A DNA stretch of 64,000 bases from Aporrectodea caliginosa (taxonomy: Eukaryota; Annelida; Clitellata; Crassiclitellata; Lumbricidae), in contig JACEVL010001161.1 in assembly GCA_020284085.1 (NCBI GenBank), positions 5,414,930 to 5,478,929 of the forward strand. The letters run 5' to 3'. Of this stretch, positions 11,521 through 22,713 are shown one piece after another. The first letter of the stretch is position 1. The number at the start of each line of letters is the position of its first letter. A program made the translations under genes and the position numbers. The notes below the pieces were generated by a model. It saw nothing but the letters and a program-made list of their open reading frames with translations. It was not told the origin of the DNA and searched no databases.

Positions 11521-12227
11521 CCCACATTTGGAGACTTTACAATGTTTAGCAACGTCTTGTGGCTTTCAATGCCATTGATGTCGACCTCACCTATTATATG
11601 TGTTACATGTTTTAAAAGGTTACCGTGTCCAGTGCCTATATAAGTAAGTAAGTAAGTAAGTATGTCCTTTATCTATATAGCAACGATGAACAACGTTTAT
11701 TGGTTTCCAAAGAAAATGCTTAATCTAATTGTTTGTTTAGTATTCATTAACGATGCTGTTACTTTAACTTAATGAAGATGGTCATCACCGCTCTCCTCTT
11801 ATATCTAGGATTCTAACTTTTCCCACCGAAATACGCAGCATTGTTAAGTAACATCAGCTCGTGTCCCAAGTCTATATAGCATCCCTTGGAAACATGAAAA
11901 AGGTGTCTGAAGAGAGCGCTCTACACAATCACGTAATCGGTTACCAAGTCCCCTTTCTATGTAGTATCCGTTAACTGCGTTTGGAAGGTGTCCAGCTAAC
12001 CACCATGTTACGCAGATAAACCAAAATAAGTGAAATAAAAGAGTATGAAGACAGAGACAGAGACCGAGTGTGTGAGTGCGAGTGAATGCGTGTGAGTGTG
12101 ACTGTTGATTCATTAGTTACAAAATTCTCATCGTTTGATGATCGTCGCTGTTGTATTCATTGCTGCTGACGTCCTCCTCTTCCTCCTCCTCTTTCTCTTC
12201 CTTCTTTTCATCATCATCATAATCAGC
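11521..12227. other. LINE-A tail remnant and H1 debris
   Basis: A minus-strand LINE-A 3' tail, (AAGT)n then tatgtcctttatc, is at 11641-11672. A minus-strand H1 module lies at about 11868-11945 (gaaaaaggtgtctgaagagagcgctct). No coding region. Confidence 0.5.
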
Positions 12228-12266
12228 AGCAGCAGCATCATCATCATCATCATCATTATCATCATT

Positions 12267-12306
<40 letters not shown>

Positions 12307-12308
12307 CG

Positions 12309-12348
<40 letters not shown>

Positions 12349-12352
12349 CCGC

Positions 12353-12411
<59 letters not shown>

Positions 12412-12445
12412 CCACCACCACCACCATCATCATCATCACCACCAC

Positions 12446-12491
<46 letters not shown>

Positions 12492-12555
12492 TCATCATCA
12501 TCATCATCATCGTTATATTCACAATTATCGTCGTCGTCGTCATCATCAATAGTCA
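12228..12555. repeat. (ATC)n microsatellite, about 330 bp
   Basis: Trinucleotide repeat with scattered point changes (CAC, CGT). Poly-Ile and poly-Met frames on the two strands are artefacts. Confidence 0.95.
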
Positions 12556-12906
12556 GCAACAACAGCAACGCCTAGTGATGTTTTGTGTGATTTTTTATGG
12601 TTGTTAAGCGTTGCTGCTAAAGTTTTGACAGTGAATAATTGGCTTTCGTAGTAGTTTCATTTTAGCAACACACTGTGTGACAACAAAGATCTTTAGCATC
12701 GCCTTCCTCATTTATCCATGCTTGGGACTGGCACTGACAGAATACTATCGGTGGCGAAGATCCTTGGCTTTCGTATACACTATACAGTGACCCATGACGT
12801 CATCTTCATGACGTCATTTCTTGCTATTTCTCTCTCTTCCTTCTCTAATTCGTCTCTTCTCTCTCTCTCTCTCCGTTTCTTCTTCTTTTCTATTTTTTCT
12901 CTGTCT
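12556..12906. other. Repeat debris
   Basis: Bases 12560-12660 match the block at 8.27 and 29.37 kb. A minus-strand type-b H2 module lies at about 12665-12735 (caaagatctttagcatcgcc ... cttgggactggcac). A pyrimidine-rich run follows. Confidence 0.4.
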
Positions 12907-13370
12907 CATTCATTCATTCATTCATTCAATCATTCATTCATTCATTCATTCATTCATTCATTCATTCAGAGGACTTATATAGCGCCCCTCCAAGATAACC
13001 TATTCAGAGGCGCTCCCAGCCCAACTACGGCGATAGAGAACAGTTTTCAAATTCTTGTAGAAGGTGTATGCAGAGTCTCCAACCAGAAGAACACGCAGAT
13101 TTGAAGAAAGATTATTCCAGATGGTCGGCCCAACCACTGAGAAGGCACGAAGTTGCATCTTTTGAAGTGCGCGCAATTGCGCAAAGGAAACAGCAAGTTC
13201 GTCACGAGATGCAGAACGAAGCTTTCTGCGGGTAGCTAAACCTGAGGTAGGGCGACAGAACTCACGCAAGTAGGCTGGGGCGCTCCCTAATTGGCACCGC
13301 CAGACCCAGACCGAAATCCTAAACTGAATGCGCTGAGAAACAGGAAGCCAGTGGAGTGCGTCACGCATAT
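12907..13370 (-). pseudogene. LINE-B 3' fragment (copy 2)
   Basis: The minus frame 13000-13368 reads LHWLPVSQRIQFRISVWVWR ... AFSVVGPTIWNNL and ends SWAGSASE, aligning with the 3.1-kb copy. The (TTCA)n tail is at 12907-12968. It is truncated at the 5' side and no RT catalytic box is present. It is a dead 3' fragment. Confidence 0.8.
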
Positions 13371-13590
13371 AATGCGAGATATGGTCTCATGTTTTCTTTA
13401 TCTCAAGCTCTCGTTTTCTCTCTTTCTCCCACCCACTCTGTCTATCTCTTTGTCTATCTGTCTCTGTCTCTTCTATGTCTCTTTCTCTTTTTCTGTCTCT
13501 CTCTGCCTCTTTGTTATCTGTATGTCTGTGTGTCTGTCTGTCTCTGCCTGTCTGTCTCTCATATCTCTCATCTATCTCTTTGTTTAACTT
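13371..13590. repeat. CT-rich low-complexity tract
   Basis: Dominated by TCTCTCT, TGTCTGTC and related runs. Hydrophobic open frames here are compositional. Confidence 0.85.
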
Positions 13591-14735
13591 GTTTCGTCAT
13601 GCTGGAAGCGTGATGGCTAACAGAACACTGTAACCAAATTATCAGAGCGCGCTGTTTAAATACCTTAAATACGTGGTTCATCACCGTTGTTATTATAGGC
13701 ACAGAAAACGGAAACCGATAGCTTGACGCCCCCTTATTAAACACCTTTAAAACGCTAGTAATGGTATGTATATAGGATTGGGAGACGACAGCTAATTAGT
13801 ATTTGTTGCTTTTCGGAAATACGAACGGTGGGAACTGTTTAAAAGTATTTGTGTGGACTTGAACGGCCTTTGTTGTCATAAGTCAAAATGAATCCTATAC
13901 ATAAACATTTTCAAACTAGTTTTAAGTAATAACTAAAGAAAAAGAATATTTAAAACATTGTTAAGCATCAGTTCTATACAATAAAAAAACACATTCAAAT
14001 TAGAAACCCATACATTTATCACCATAAACAAACCAATTCAATTGCTATAATCATAGACCATTATTCTGAAGCAAGTTATGATGTTCTACTCCAGCAACCG
14101 TTATCCAGCCGCATTAGTCAATATTTATTGCCGTTATCTAAGTTATGTAGTTACATATATTACCTGCAGAGAGTATTTTCAGATAATATTTACACTATTT
14201 ATTAATAATCTCTACATAATTTTCCCATTAGTTATAATCATGAGTATGCTATATACTTCGAGATAAATATCTAGAATAGACAATATATTTTCAACAGTGC
14301 ATTCCACTTTTTTCTTTGCACATTTTTCAAATATTAATTTTGATACGTCGTGTTTTTTGCAACATATCAAAAAGAGAAAGAATTCTTATGAAAAACATTA
14401 TTCGAAAATGAACTTAAATACGTCAAAAACTTTAAAGTCGTCAATATCCTTTCAGAAATAGAATCCAAGACGGAAAAAAGATAAAGAAAACTGATGAAAA
14501 CACTACACGAAAATGAACTGAAATGCATCAAAAACTTTAAAGACGTCAACGGCCTTTGTTGCTAAAAGATGTCATTAAACATTGGATAAATAAATAAATA
14601 GTGGGTTATGTATTATGAGCTCTGAACCATATTATGCGATAGAAACAGTAAGAACTGTTCAAATAATTACACACCTCATATTAGTGCGATTTTAGTATTA
14701 TATGTATAAGCACACGGGCGGATCTGCATGTACTT
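13591..14735. other. AT-rich stretch with H1/H2
   Basis: H1-like sequence lies near 13735-13770. The stretch 13880-14520 is AT-rich and unremarkable. A type-a H2 is at 14541-14580. No gene. Confidence 0.4.
14541..14580 (+). other. H2 stem-loop, type a
   Basis: AGACGTC (14541-14547) faces GATGTCA (14568-14574). Six of seven positions pair, with one G-U. The loop is 20 nt and TTAAAC... follows. Confidence 0.55.
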
Positions 14736-14945
14736 TAGACATTAGAACTTGCATCGGGCGAAGGCGATTGTTTTGGTGGTGGTTGTGTTCGTGGTGGTGG
14801 TAGTTGTAGTAGTGTGAAAATGTGTGGTGTTATTGGTAATTGATGGTGATCTGCTACAGGAGATGGTGACGATTTTATTATTATTATTATTACTTCTACT
14901 ACCACTACTCCCACTACTGCCACCACTGCTACTACCACCGCCGTA
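14736..14945. repeat. GGT/ATT/ACC low-complexity tract
   Basis: Imperfect trinucleotide tracts (ggtggtggtt, attattattatt, ccaccactgct). The Val-rich minus frame is an artefact. Confidence 0.75.
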
Positions 14946-16214
14946 AGATTAACGAAATATTAGTGCCAGTATTAAGACGGGATAAAGGAGGGGCGACGTC
15001 AGTAATATTTAATATTTGCTATGAAACGGTGATGTCAGCAAACGAGAAAACAAATGCATGACTGGTTGTGCCTCGAAAAACCAAGTTATTGAAATGTCCT
15101 ATGTACACACCTTTAATAGGTTTTATCCCGGTATTATATAATTTAAAACTGCTTATTGAGCTGTAATATGACAAAAACTAATCTTTGTCGGCGGAAACGG
15201 CCTTTGTTGTCATAAGCTGCCGTTAAACTGTGGATCCATCCACGTTCGGCAAATGCACCGCGTTGCGCCATGTAAAATGTAGGGAAACAAATCTTAAACA
15301 ACAAAACATCTGACGTGCAGACAGGAAAGAGAGAAATATTAATTAAATGAGCAATTGAACTGTGACTTAAACTACTTTACATGTAGATGCTACAAGATAC
15401 TGCTAAATTTCATGTTAGAGTCAGACAACTTCCACGATCTTATTTTGGGTAGTGCCAGTCTGGAGCTTCAATTAAGGAGGAGGGCGAGGCTAATAATATT
15501 CATTGCCCCACAGCGTCGTTAAACATAAACTATAAATACTTTATCTTTGAAAATAGTCAAAAGCAGTGAAAAGTAAAGTAAGACGACTTCCACGAATCAG
15601 GCAGCCACAAGATGTCGTTAGTTACTGCGAATATCTTCTTGAACCCTTTTATAACGGTTTTCACCGATGCTATTTTAACATCGCCCGCCACAGTTCGTAC
15701 TCTGTAAGTGCCAGTCCCAAGCCTGGATGAAGGAGGAGGGCGACGCTAATGGTCTTTGTTACCACACAGCTAGTCGTTAAAAGGAAACACACACAACTGA
15801 TATGCCAAAATAATCCTTGTCGACGGCAACGGCCTTTGTTGTCATAAGCTGTCGTTAAACTCTGGATCCATCCTGATCGTACTTTGTCAGTTCCAGTCCC
15901 AAGCCTAGATGAAGGAGGAGGGAGACGCTAATGACCTTTGTAATCACAGATTGTCGTTAAACTGAAACTACTAATGTAAAGGTCATTGTAACGCTAATGG
16001 ATGTTATCTAATATTATAGTTATTTGTATTATGCCATAGATACGGTGAAAACGGTTCAAACAATAATTACACACCTTTTAACAGTTTGATTTCCATCCTA
16101 CAAGTAAAAGCAGACGAGCGGGCTGTATAATAATGTTGTTGAGGAATACAGTGTTATTTATGTTATAACGAAGGTATATAATTATATAATTATTATCTAC
16201 TATTGCTGATTCTG
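14946..16214. other. H1/H2 module block
   Basis: H1 is near 15108-15140. Type-a H2 copies with the lead-in 'aaaactaatctttgtcgg' lie near 15175-15235 and at 15821-15860. Type-b modules lie at about 15455-15530, 15705-15785 and 15885-15975. This is one of the densest clusters of the family. No coding region. Confidence 0.55.
15821..15860 (+). other. H2 stem-loop, type a
   Basis: CGACGGC (15821-15827) pairs at all seven positions with GCTGTCG (15848-15854), with one G-U. The loop is exactly 20 nt and TTAAAC follows. The copy at 28703 has CGGCGGC/GCTGCCG, so an A-T pair is replaced by G-C. Confidence 0.7.
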
Positions 16215-16390
16215 GGACACGGGAAACGAATGTTCGAGCGCTCGCCTTATAAGGCGAATAGTACGGGTTCGATCCTTCCCTGAGATGGTAAGGTAACCGT
16301 TAGGAACATTTAACAAGTTCTTCACTCACTCTTGTTCATCGCCAACGATTGATGGCTGGTCATTAGAATGGGGCGATTAAAAAATGCGCA
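16215..16390 (+). repeat. tRNA-derived SINE, family T (copy 3)
   Basis: Contains gagcgctcgccttataagg, B box GGGTTCGATCC, ccctgagatggtaaggtaacc and a body with cttcactcactcttgttcatcgcc, matching the other family-T copies in order. Confidence 0.7.
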
Positions 16391-17449
16391 ATATTGATAA
16401 TTAAAAGTAATTAGTCGATTTGGCAGACTTAACCGATTAACATAATATGACCGTGTTTTCGCCGCTTTTTATTTCGACCGAAAGTGGAATTTGTTCCATA
16501 TTAATCGATTGCGAGTCATTTTCGCAAGTTTAGATTGTAATGCGAGTTTCTGGACGGTTGCTTCTGTGCGTGTGTCATAGAAGCTCATTACGTTGCCAAT
16601 CTTAGTAAGGTAAGGCAAGCTAAGGTAAGTTTAGAAAGAAGTCACCTATTACCAATTCTATTAACGAAAGAGAGAGACATATCGAAAGACTTAAAGCAAG
16701 ATAGACAGACGATGAGAGAGAGAATTCCCATTTTCTCTCACCATGTCATCCACAATCATTCCATGCGCATACTCTGCCGTAAATAGAATAGGAATTCAAA
16801 GTGTTTCTGAGGTGACGTGGTTTCTGTCTCAACGGGAGTCGATACCAACAACGTCGAATGAAAACACTTAACACGAAACATATTTTCACAAAGATTCGTC
16901 AGCTAGCTCGTGAATTATATTTCTCTCTTCGCACACCTTTAAAACTTGTACAGCCAACGCTATATACACGTCAACCACGTAAACTCGTCTGTCCTGTCTG
17001 TGTCTCATTCTGCATTAAATACAAAACTTTATCCGTTATCGGGTGGTGCCAGTACAAAGACGGAAGAAAGGAGAATCTAGGCTAGGAATCATCTTCATTA
17101 TGACACAGCATTCTGAAAGAGAAAACTTTCAGCCTGAATAAAGGAGGAAGGCGACTTAAAATTTCGTAAAATACTGCACAAAACACCTCTATAAACCGCT
17201 TCACTTCTGCTATATAAGCCTCGACCGCGTTAAATTTTTCGGTTGCAACTAGTTGTTGTTTCTCGACGTCAACGGCCTTTCATGCCATAAGACACTTATG
17301 GAATCCATGCATCAATATTTAGGAATTAATGGAAGGTTATTAGTTTGTTGACAAGGGCTGTGAGAAGTAAGAACGTGTACGGAACATGTACAATTGTACA
17401 TACAGTAAATATTCCAATCAACATCAATGGCCAAGATTTTTTTAAACTG
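16391..17449. other. Duplicated repeat block
   Basis: Bases 16700-16770 match 1.92-1.99 kb and 16800-16870 match 4.72-4.78 kb. H1 lies near 16933-16975 and 17186-17230, with an H2 relative near 17262-17295. The block up to 17440 parallels 7.27-7.53 kb and is cut by the TA-flanked element. Confidence 0.45.
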
Positions 17450-17451
17450 TA

Positions 17452-17913
17452 TAGGTGTCCCGACATATGAAAAGGTACCATAAGTCGGCGTACGGTTTCA
17501 CGAGAAATCGCGCATAATGACGTCGGGGGATTATTATCAAATTTGAGCACAGATTTAATGAAAATCAGTCTTATGGATTTGGGTTCAATTGTGACACATA
17601 GACCAGCTATATTGGCTGAACCTGAGTTATATTTGATTGCCACCATTACGAGGTACTCATAAATTGTGCCCATTGAATAACAGTTAAGGATTTCTGTGCG
17701 AATTGTCTAGACAAAATGTGTCGTGTTTTAAAAACAAATTTCCCGAAAATGTCCAGTTCTCGTGTTAAGCCATGTTTTATCTTATAAGTCGGTCATTTAT
17801 CATCCAATTTTTATCTGGTTTTCAGCAAAATGTTCAGCTCACTTAGCTGGTTTGTGAAGGCATAATAACTCCAAACCCGACTTATGGTACCTTTTCATAT
17901 GTCGGGACAATTT
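17452..17913. mobile_element. Non-autonomous TA-flanked element with 33-bp TIRs
   Basis: TGTCCCGACATATGAAAAGG begins the left arm at 17456. The 33-base arm at 17456-17488 is matched by its reverse complement at 17877-17909. TA dinucleotides sit four bases outside each arm (17450-17451 and 17914-17915), as expected for Tc1/mariner-type integration. There is no transposase. The 115-codon minus frame overlapping it starts inside the element and ends outside it, and has no known domain. Confidence 0.75.
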
Positions 17914-18420
17914 TATTATTATTTTAATTATTAGGTTAGTTAAGATAATTAATAAAGGTAAAATTTTGTAAATGGATATTTTAGGTTTCTTTATGTGAAT
18001 GGTTTTGTATCTTACTCAAATCTGTAAATATTTGATTGGTCTTTTACTAATACATTGTTATTATGCAATTATATACTGTGTTGCAATGTAAAAGAGTACT
18101 TTTAACAATTATAATACATGTATGCTTTGTTGGTTAATGGAATTTTTATTATGTATGTTAGATACATGAACAGTTTAAAAGAATAGGCCTACTTTAAACA
18201 ATTATAATACATGTATACTTCTTTGGTTAATGAACATTTTTATTATAGTGTTTTTGTAAGATACATGAACAGTTTAAAAGAATACCTTAATCAATTATAA
18301 TACATGTATGCTTTGTTAGTTAATGAAATTTGTCAGTACATAATAATCATAGATAGTATGAGATGAACCACTTTATGTTGCAAAAATATTGAATATTAGT
18401 GAAATTGTAAAGCTCCGTTT

Positions 18421-18440
18421 CGACACCTTTAATGGTGTCG
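18421..18440 (+). other. H1 hairpin
   Basis: CGACACC (18421-18427) pairs perfectly with GGTGTCG (18434-18440) across TTTAAT. Other versions are GAACACC/GGTGCTC at 23939 and CACAC/GTGTG at 27923. Confidence 0.65.
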
Positions 18441-18490
18441 TTCGGATGCTATAAGTTTCTGGTTATGATTGTATTGTATATTTTCTGCAT

Positions 18491-18530
18491 TGTCGTCAAC
18501 GGCCTTTGATGTCATAAGACGACGTTAAAC
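18491..18530 (+). other. H2 stem-loop, type a, at LINE-D 3' end
   Basis: TGTCGTC (18491-18497) pairs with GACGACG (18518-18524), seven pairs with one G-U. The 20-nt loop starts AACGGCC and TTAAAC follows. The copy at 44274-44312 is identical in the stem and loop. Confidence 0.7.
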
Positions 18531-18564
18531 TGTGGTTATAATAATAATAAAGAGAATAATTAAA

Positions 18565-18690
18565 CAGGGGATGGGTGCCACTTCGGCGTGTGAACACCGA
18601 CTCAACGTACGCTGCGCCTCTGAGTAGTTTCCTTGAAGGGGCGCCATATAAATTCCCGAATGAATGAATGAATGAATTATTATGAGATTA
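18565..18690 (+). repeat. LINE-B 3' tail fragment
   Basis: The stretch gcctctgagtagtttccttg, aggggcgccatataaattc and (GAAT)n is the plus-strand version of the LINE-B end seen at 2998 and 12907. It has no coding part. Confidence 0.65.
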
Positions 18691-18912
18691 GTAAATTCAT
18701 GTAAACGGCCTCGCAGTTATAAGATGGCGTTAAACGTTGGAAACTACTTGATACCTGTTTGAAGTAACTCATATTTCATTGGGCGATTATGAAGCACAAA
18801 TGCTCATACCTCCTAAATTCAATTTTTCAGTCGTCGCCAAAGGCATTTGATGGCATTAGACGTCGTTAAACTGTTAGTAACTTTGGGTGATACGTAATGT
18901 CTGTTTCTGTGC

Positions 18913-19100
18913 TATGATGATACGAGGCCGAAGCTTTGGGTAAACTTCCGTAGACGTCTTAAGACTTTCTTGTTTCCTTATGCAGGCACTGACGCATGTC
19001 GAGAGCGCTGCTGATTTTTGAGCGGCGCTATATAAATGTTCGATTACAATTACAAATATTACAATTATGATGATACGAGGCCGAAGCTTTGGGTAAACTT
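18913..19100 (+). repeat. Short retroposed fragment with 35-bp target duplication
   Basis: The 35 bases at 18913-18947 (starting TATGATGATACGAGG) recur exactly at 19066-19100. Between them is 118 bp ending ggcgctatataaatgttcg plus an ATTACA-type tail, a LINE/SINE 3' end. Confidence 0.8.
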
Positions 19101-19396
19101 TAGAGGAGCAAGGCGACGCTAATCATCTTTGTTATGACACAGCTTCATTAACTAGAAACTACAAACCTACCTGTGTTTGAAGAAGTCAGATCCTCGTGAC
19201 CACATATATCGCTCGAATCAACCAAAAAAATTTCAATAGTTAAACGCAGTGAAGATTAAAACAAGGCGACATCTATGGCTCAGACAGTCAGACGATGTCG
19301 TTAAATACTACGAAGGTTATCTTAGACACCTTTAAAAACACGTTTACCTATGCTATATAAACCATTATACGCTACCTTTTCGTAACGTGAAATATA
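19101..19396. other. H2 type-b and H1 modules
   Basis: Type-b sequence (gcgacgctaatcatctttg) is at 19111-19160 and H1 (gacacctttaaaaacacgtt ... atgctatataaa) at 19328-19365. No gene. Confidence 0.5.
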
Positions 19397-19400
19397 TTAA

Positions 19401-20365
19401 CCCTAGGGCTACCAAGCTTTTTGTAACACGGACTACCAAGGGGGTGGTTACCACCCCCCTGGATTTCGTGTTTGGTTTCACATATCATAACTTGTAATAT
19501 AGCATTGGATTCAGCATTCATTTCTGCACAGAATGGTATATTTAGTTGTACATTATGTGAATGCACCTCGAAATTACATCACTTTTAACAATGGAACCCA
19601 TTAATTAGCAATATTTTATATTATTGCGTACATTTTGTACTTTTTGGATAAACAAATATAAGATTATGTGTGTTTTGAAACTAATCTATGTATAAAAGAT
19701 ACACAAAATCACCCTACACATGTTTATATAGTATAAATGTACATCCATACATATATATCTACACATATATATCGGTTTACGTTGTAATGCTGTATTCAGC
19801 CATTTTCACACAGATTACGCGTATTATTATTTATTTTGATCACTTCCGGTATTCAAAAGACAAAGATGTAGGTATGCAAATGAAGCCCTACATTCCCTCT
19901 AAAGAATGGTATCTTTGTTTCTCTTCCAGGAAGACAAATGAATATGCTACAGACAAAAACTAAGGGGGGGGAGTCCTTCCATTCAGCCATTTTTCACACA
20001 TATTACGCGTATTATTATTTATTTTGAGCACTTCCGGTTGTCTCAGGTCAACTCAGTGACCATAAAAATGTAGCCCCACATTCCCTCTATAGAATGGTAA
20101 AATTTATGTCTCTTAATATTAAATGACGGATAAGATATAGTCAAAAATCTAGGGGGTGGTATCCACCCCCCTGGTACCTCGGGTATATTGGCTATAACTT
20201 TTTGAACGGTGTGAGATATCATCTCACATTTTACCTCAAAACGTGTGTAAATGAACTCCCTACAGCTACCTAAAAGGTCAAATTTTTATTCCATACGGAA
20301 AAAGTTTGAAATGAAAAAAACCTAGGGGGGGGGTGGCAACCACCCCCCCCTTGGTAGCCCGAGGG
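19401..20365. mobile_element. piggyBac-like MITE, copy 1 (965 bp)
   Basis: Flanked by TTAA at 19397-19400 and 20366-20369. Ends read CCCTAGGGCTACCAAG (left) and the complement CCCTCGGGCTACCAAG (right). Subterminal G/C runs (gggggtggttaccaccccc) can fold. TTAA duplication with CCC ends is typical of piggyBac-type elements. No transposase frame is present. An inverted copy is at 24018-25261. Confidence 0.8.
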
Positions 20366-20369
20366 TTAA

Positions 20370-20868
20370 TGATGGTTAGGTAGGATCGATGTCAACATCC
20401 TTGGCAGCCGTACTATGTCGTTAAATACTGAGAAGTTTTCTTACACACCTTGAGAACGGCGTTTACCGATGCTATTATAATCCATCATACGCTATGTTTT
20501 CGTCACATGAAAAATATAAAGGAAGGTTAGGTGGACTCCATGGCATCCGTAATTAAGCTGTTAAATACTGCGGAACTCATATCAGACAAATTTGATATTC
20601 GTGGAGTATTATGTCATATTTAAATGTGAGAACTGTTCAAACGAATTATTTTTCCGTCGACTTCAACGGCCTTTGATCCACATGATGCCGTTAAACCTTG
20701 GATCCTATCCCTTTTAGTTTTTTAGACACCGTCACAGCCCATATTCTGGTAGTGCCAGTCTCACATCTTCATGATGGAGGAGGGTGATGCCAAAGGACTT
20801 TTTTATGAAAGTGTCGTTAAGCAGCAACTGACCATCCAAGAATGAATTATTATTAATTATATAAAAGC
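20370..20868. other. H1/H2 modules
   Basis: Type-a H2 relatives are near 20388-20430 and 20652-20700, H1 near 20448-20485, and a type-b module at 20745-20830. No coding region. Confidence 0.5.
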
Positions 20869-20876
20869 TGCGGTTA

Positions 20877-21949
20877 CACTGTGATTCTCATTAACGATAA
20901 CGATAATGAAAATGTTTGTTAACCCTTTGGAGGTGAGGTGGGGTAGGACACACCCCACAGCTATTCTACCCTGCATTTTCTACGGAAAAAGTGGAACCAG
21001 CGTGGATTATTTTTGTCTACCTTAGTGAGTGTGAAATACGGACACATTAAGACAATTTACGGAACTTTTGAACGTAATTTATTTTATTTTTTGGCATATT
21101 AAAGTGAAATTAAAATTTTTCGTATACATGTTGATTTTAATTTATCAAAAAAGTTACGGCTTAGTGCAGAAAAAAAATGGGCGATTATGGAAGATATTGC
21201 AGATTATAATATATAGTCTTGGATGGATGCAAGATCGATCTAATATAACGGGAATTATGTCACGTGTTCGCAAACGTTAGGCCTACATGTTTCAAGGGCC
21301 ACGCAGATGCCATTGAAGAGGGCCGCTTTGATTTTGAGCACCACAGCGCTGGCCTTTGTGATTGAAAAGTTAGGCCGATTTGTTCACGATAATCACCAGT
21401 TTAGCTGATAATTGGTTACACAACTATAGTTTAGCTCACAATTAAAGTTATGTAGTTGATATTGCTACTTGCAAGTAAAAAAGTGTATTGGGGTATGTCA
21501 TACCCCACCTCACCGTTAACGTTCCAATGCTTCACCTCCAAAGGGTTAAGGAAAATAAAATGATTTCGTTAACGATTACTATAACTATAACTAAAAAATG
21601 TCATTAACTATAACTATAACGAAAATGACAATAACGAAAATTCATCTTTATGCAATTTGTCAGTTACTTTGGAAACTCGTTTATTCATGAAGCTGAATGC
21701 ACCCATGCTTCAAAGGCTTTCAAAGCTCTGAGCAAATTGTGAAACAGCGTGTTAATACGCACAATTTTGCTTATAGCTTTAATTTTTGTAACTAAGTAGC
21801 AACTAAAATTAATAAAAATAAAAATCCATTAACTATAACTATAACTATAACTAAAAATAATACTAACTATAACTATAACTGAAATATAAAGAACACTAAC
21901 TATAACTGTAACTATAACTAAAATAAAATCTATAAGGAAAATCACACTG
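20877..21949. mobile_element. hAT-like non-autonomous element
   Basis: An 8-bp direct repeat TGCGGTTA (20869-20876 and 21950-21957) flanks ends CACTGTGATTCTC and, reversed, CAGTGTGATTTTC. Eight-base duplications and CA-G starts fit hAT elements. The interior has an (ACTATA)n-type repeat (21585-21925) and a nested TTAA element at 20923-21545. No transposase. Confidence 0.7.
20923..21545. mobile_element. TTAA-flanked MITE nested in the hAT-like element
   Basis: TTAA at 20919-20922 and 21546-21549. The 14-bp perfect TIR is CCCTTTGGAGGTGA (20923-20936, and its complement at 21532-21545). A second, internal GGTGGGGTAKGACA pair lies just inside. It shares the TTAA target and CCC ends with the 965-bp family but the arms differ. 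Confidence 0.8.
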
Positions 21950-21957
21950 TGCGGTTA

Positions 21958-22087
21958 AAACTATTGGAGGTCGCTAAATTATGGTTAATGTTATGCTGTT
22001 ATTAGACACCTTGAAAACGATGTTAAACAATTTTATAATTATATCCGAGTTGTACAATTGCCAGTTACTTCCAGCCATGTCGCAAAG
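21958..22087. other. H1 module fragment
   Basis: A gacaccttgaaaacgatgtt H1-like sequence is at about 22004-22040. Interrupted by the mariner-like element. Confidence 0.45.
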
Positions 22088-22089
22088 TA

Positions 22090-22711
22090 CACCGTGTGAT
22101 TCAATGAAAAGTAAGCCAAACTTTGTATTTCATACAAGTACTTCTAACATGAAAACAGTATTTAATATTTTTGTGAAGAAACTCTCAGTAGTATGGTTTG
22201 ATTGTTTAATTAAAGAAGATGTTCAAAATGTACTCCTTTTGCTTGCACGCAAGCCTGGAGGCGCTGGCGCCATTGGGCAACAGCATCGTCGACAAGGGCA
22301 ACGTTTTCTTCAGTGCGCGATGACCTTCGTCTGCCACTACCAACGACGCGGTTGACTGGCCCAGTAAGGCTAATTTTTCGAAGCAATTTATCTAATCCGC
22401 TTCTAGTCCAATGTTTTTCTGGAAACTCTGGTAGAAATTGACGGCTTCTGTAATTCTTGGATTTCCTCAAACCTTGTATCATGTGTAAATCTTCTCTACA
22501 AAAGGCATTTTTTCGGAAATTGCTAGTTTCTTGTTTATGTTTTCATTCATATTATCGTCTGCTTTTTTGAGTAGGAAATATAAACCGGAAGTCATTAAAT
22601 AAAAAAGTAAGTCTGTGCATATTTTTATTTTGAAAATATTATCAATAAAATATAGTTCAAGTTTTAATACTTGTTTATACAGTTTGGCTTACTTTTTATT
22701 GAATCACCGTG
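22090..22711 (-). mobile_element. Tc1/mariner-like element, internally reduced
   Basis: TA at 22088-22089 and 22712-22713. The arms share GATTCAATRAAAAGTAAGCC within about 33 bp at each end, with a 2-bp indel near the tip. It holds an N-terminal transposase remnant on the minus strand but is too short (622 bp) for a catalytic domain. Confidence 0.75.
22210..22482 (-). pseudogene. mariner-type transposase, N-terminal HTH remnant
   Basis: The 90-residue frame includes FPEKHWTRSGLDKLLRKI, then a Gly-rich GSGRRRSSRTEENVALVDDA. This is the pattern of paired helix-turn-helix DNA-binding domains followed by a GRPR-like hook and a 'RTEENI.LV' segment, as in several Tc1/mariner/IS630-type transposases. 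The DDE catalytic domain is missing. Recognition is from remembered family patterns. Confidence 0.6.
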
Positions 22712-22713
22712 TA

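Larger units (their letters stand above)
17916..18562 (+). repeat. LINE-D 3' end (5'-truncated copy)
   Basis: Starts with ggttagttaagataattaataaagg, which matches the last codons (RLVKIINKGKIL then stop) of LINE-D at 43.33 kb. It then follows the LINE-D 3' UTR to H1 (18421-18440) and H2 (18491-18530), and finishes with an (ATA)n tail at 18537-18552. It shows that H1 and H2 are the terminal part of a LINE. Confidence 0.8.

Noticed and set aside
11194..11643. 149-codon frame with a histidine run
   Set aside because: The His run is the (CAT)n microsatellite and the rest is a reversed SINE.
12128..12575. Poly-Met/poly-Ile frames
   Set aside because: Both strands of an (ATC)n repeat. No protein signal.
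13291..13613. Hydrophobic membrane-like frames
   Set aside because: Compositional result of a CT-rich tract.
17326..17673. 115-codon minus frame
   Set aside because: Crosses the border of the TA element at 17456 and has no known domain.
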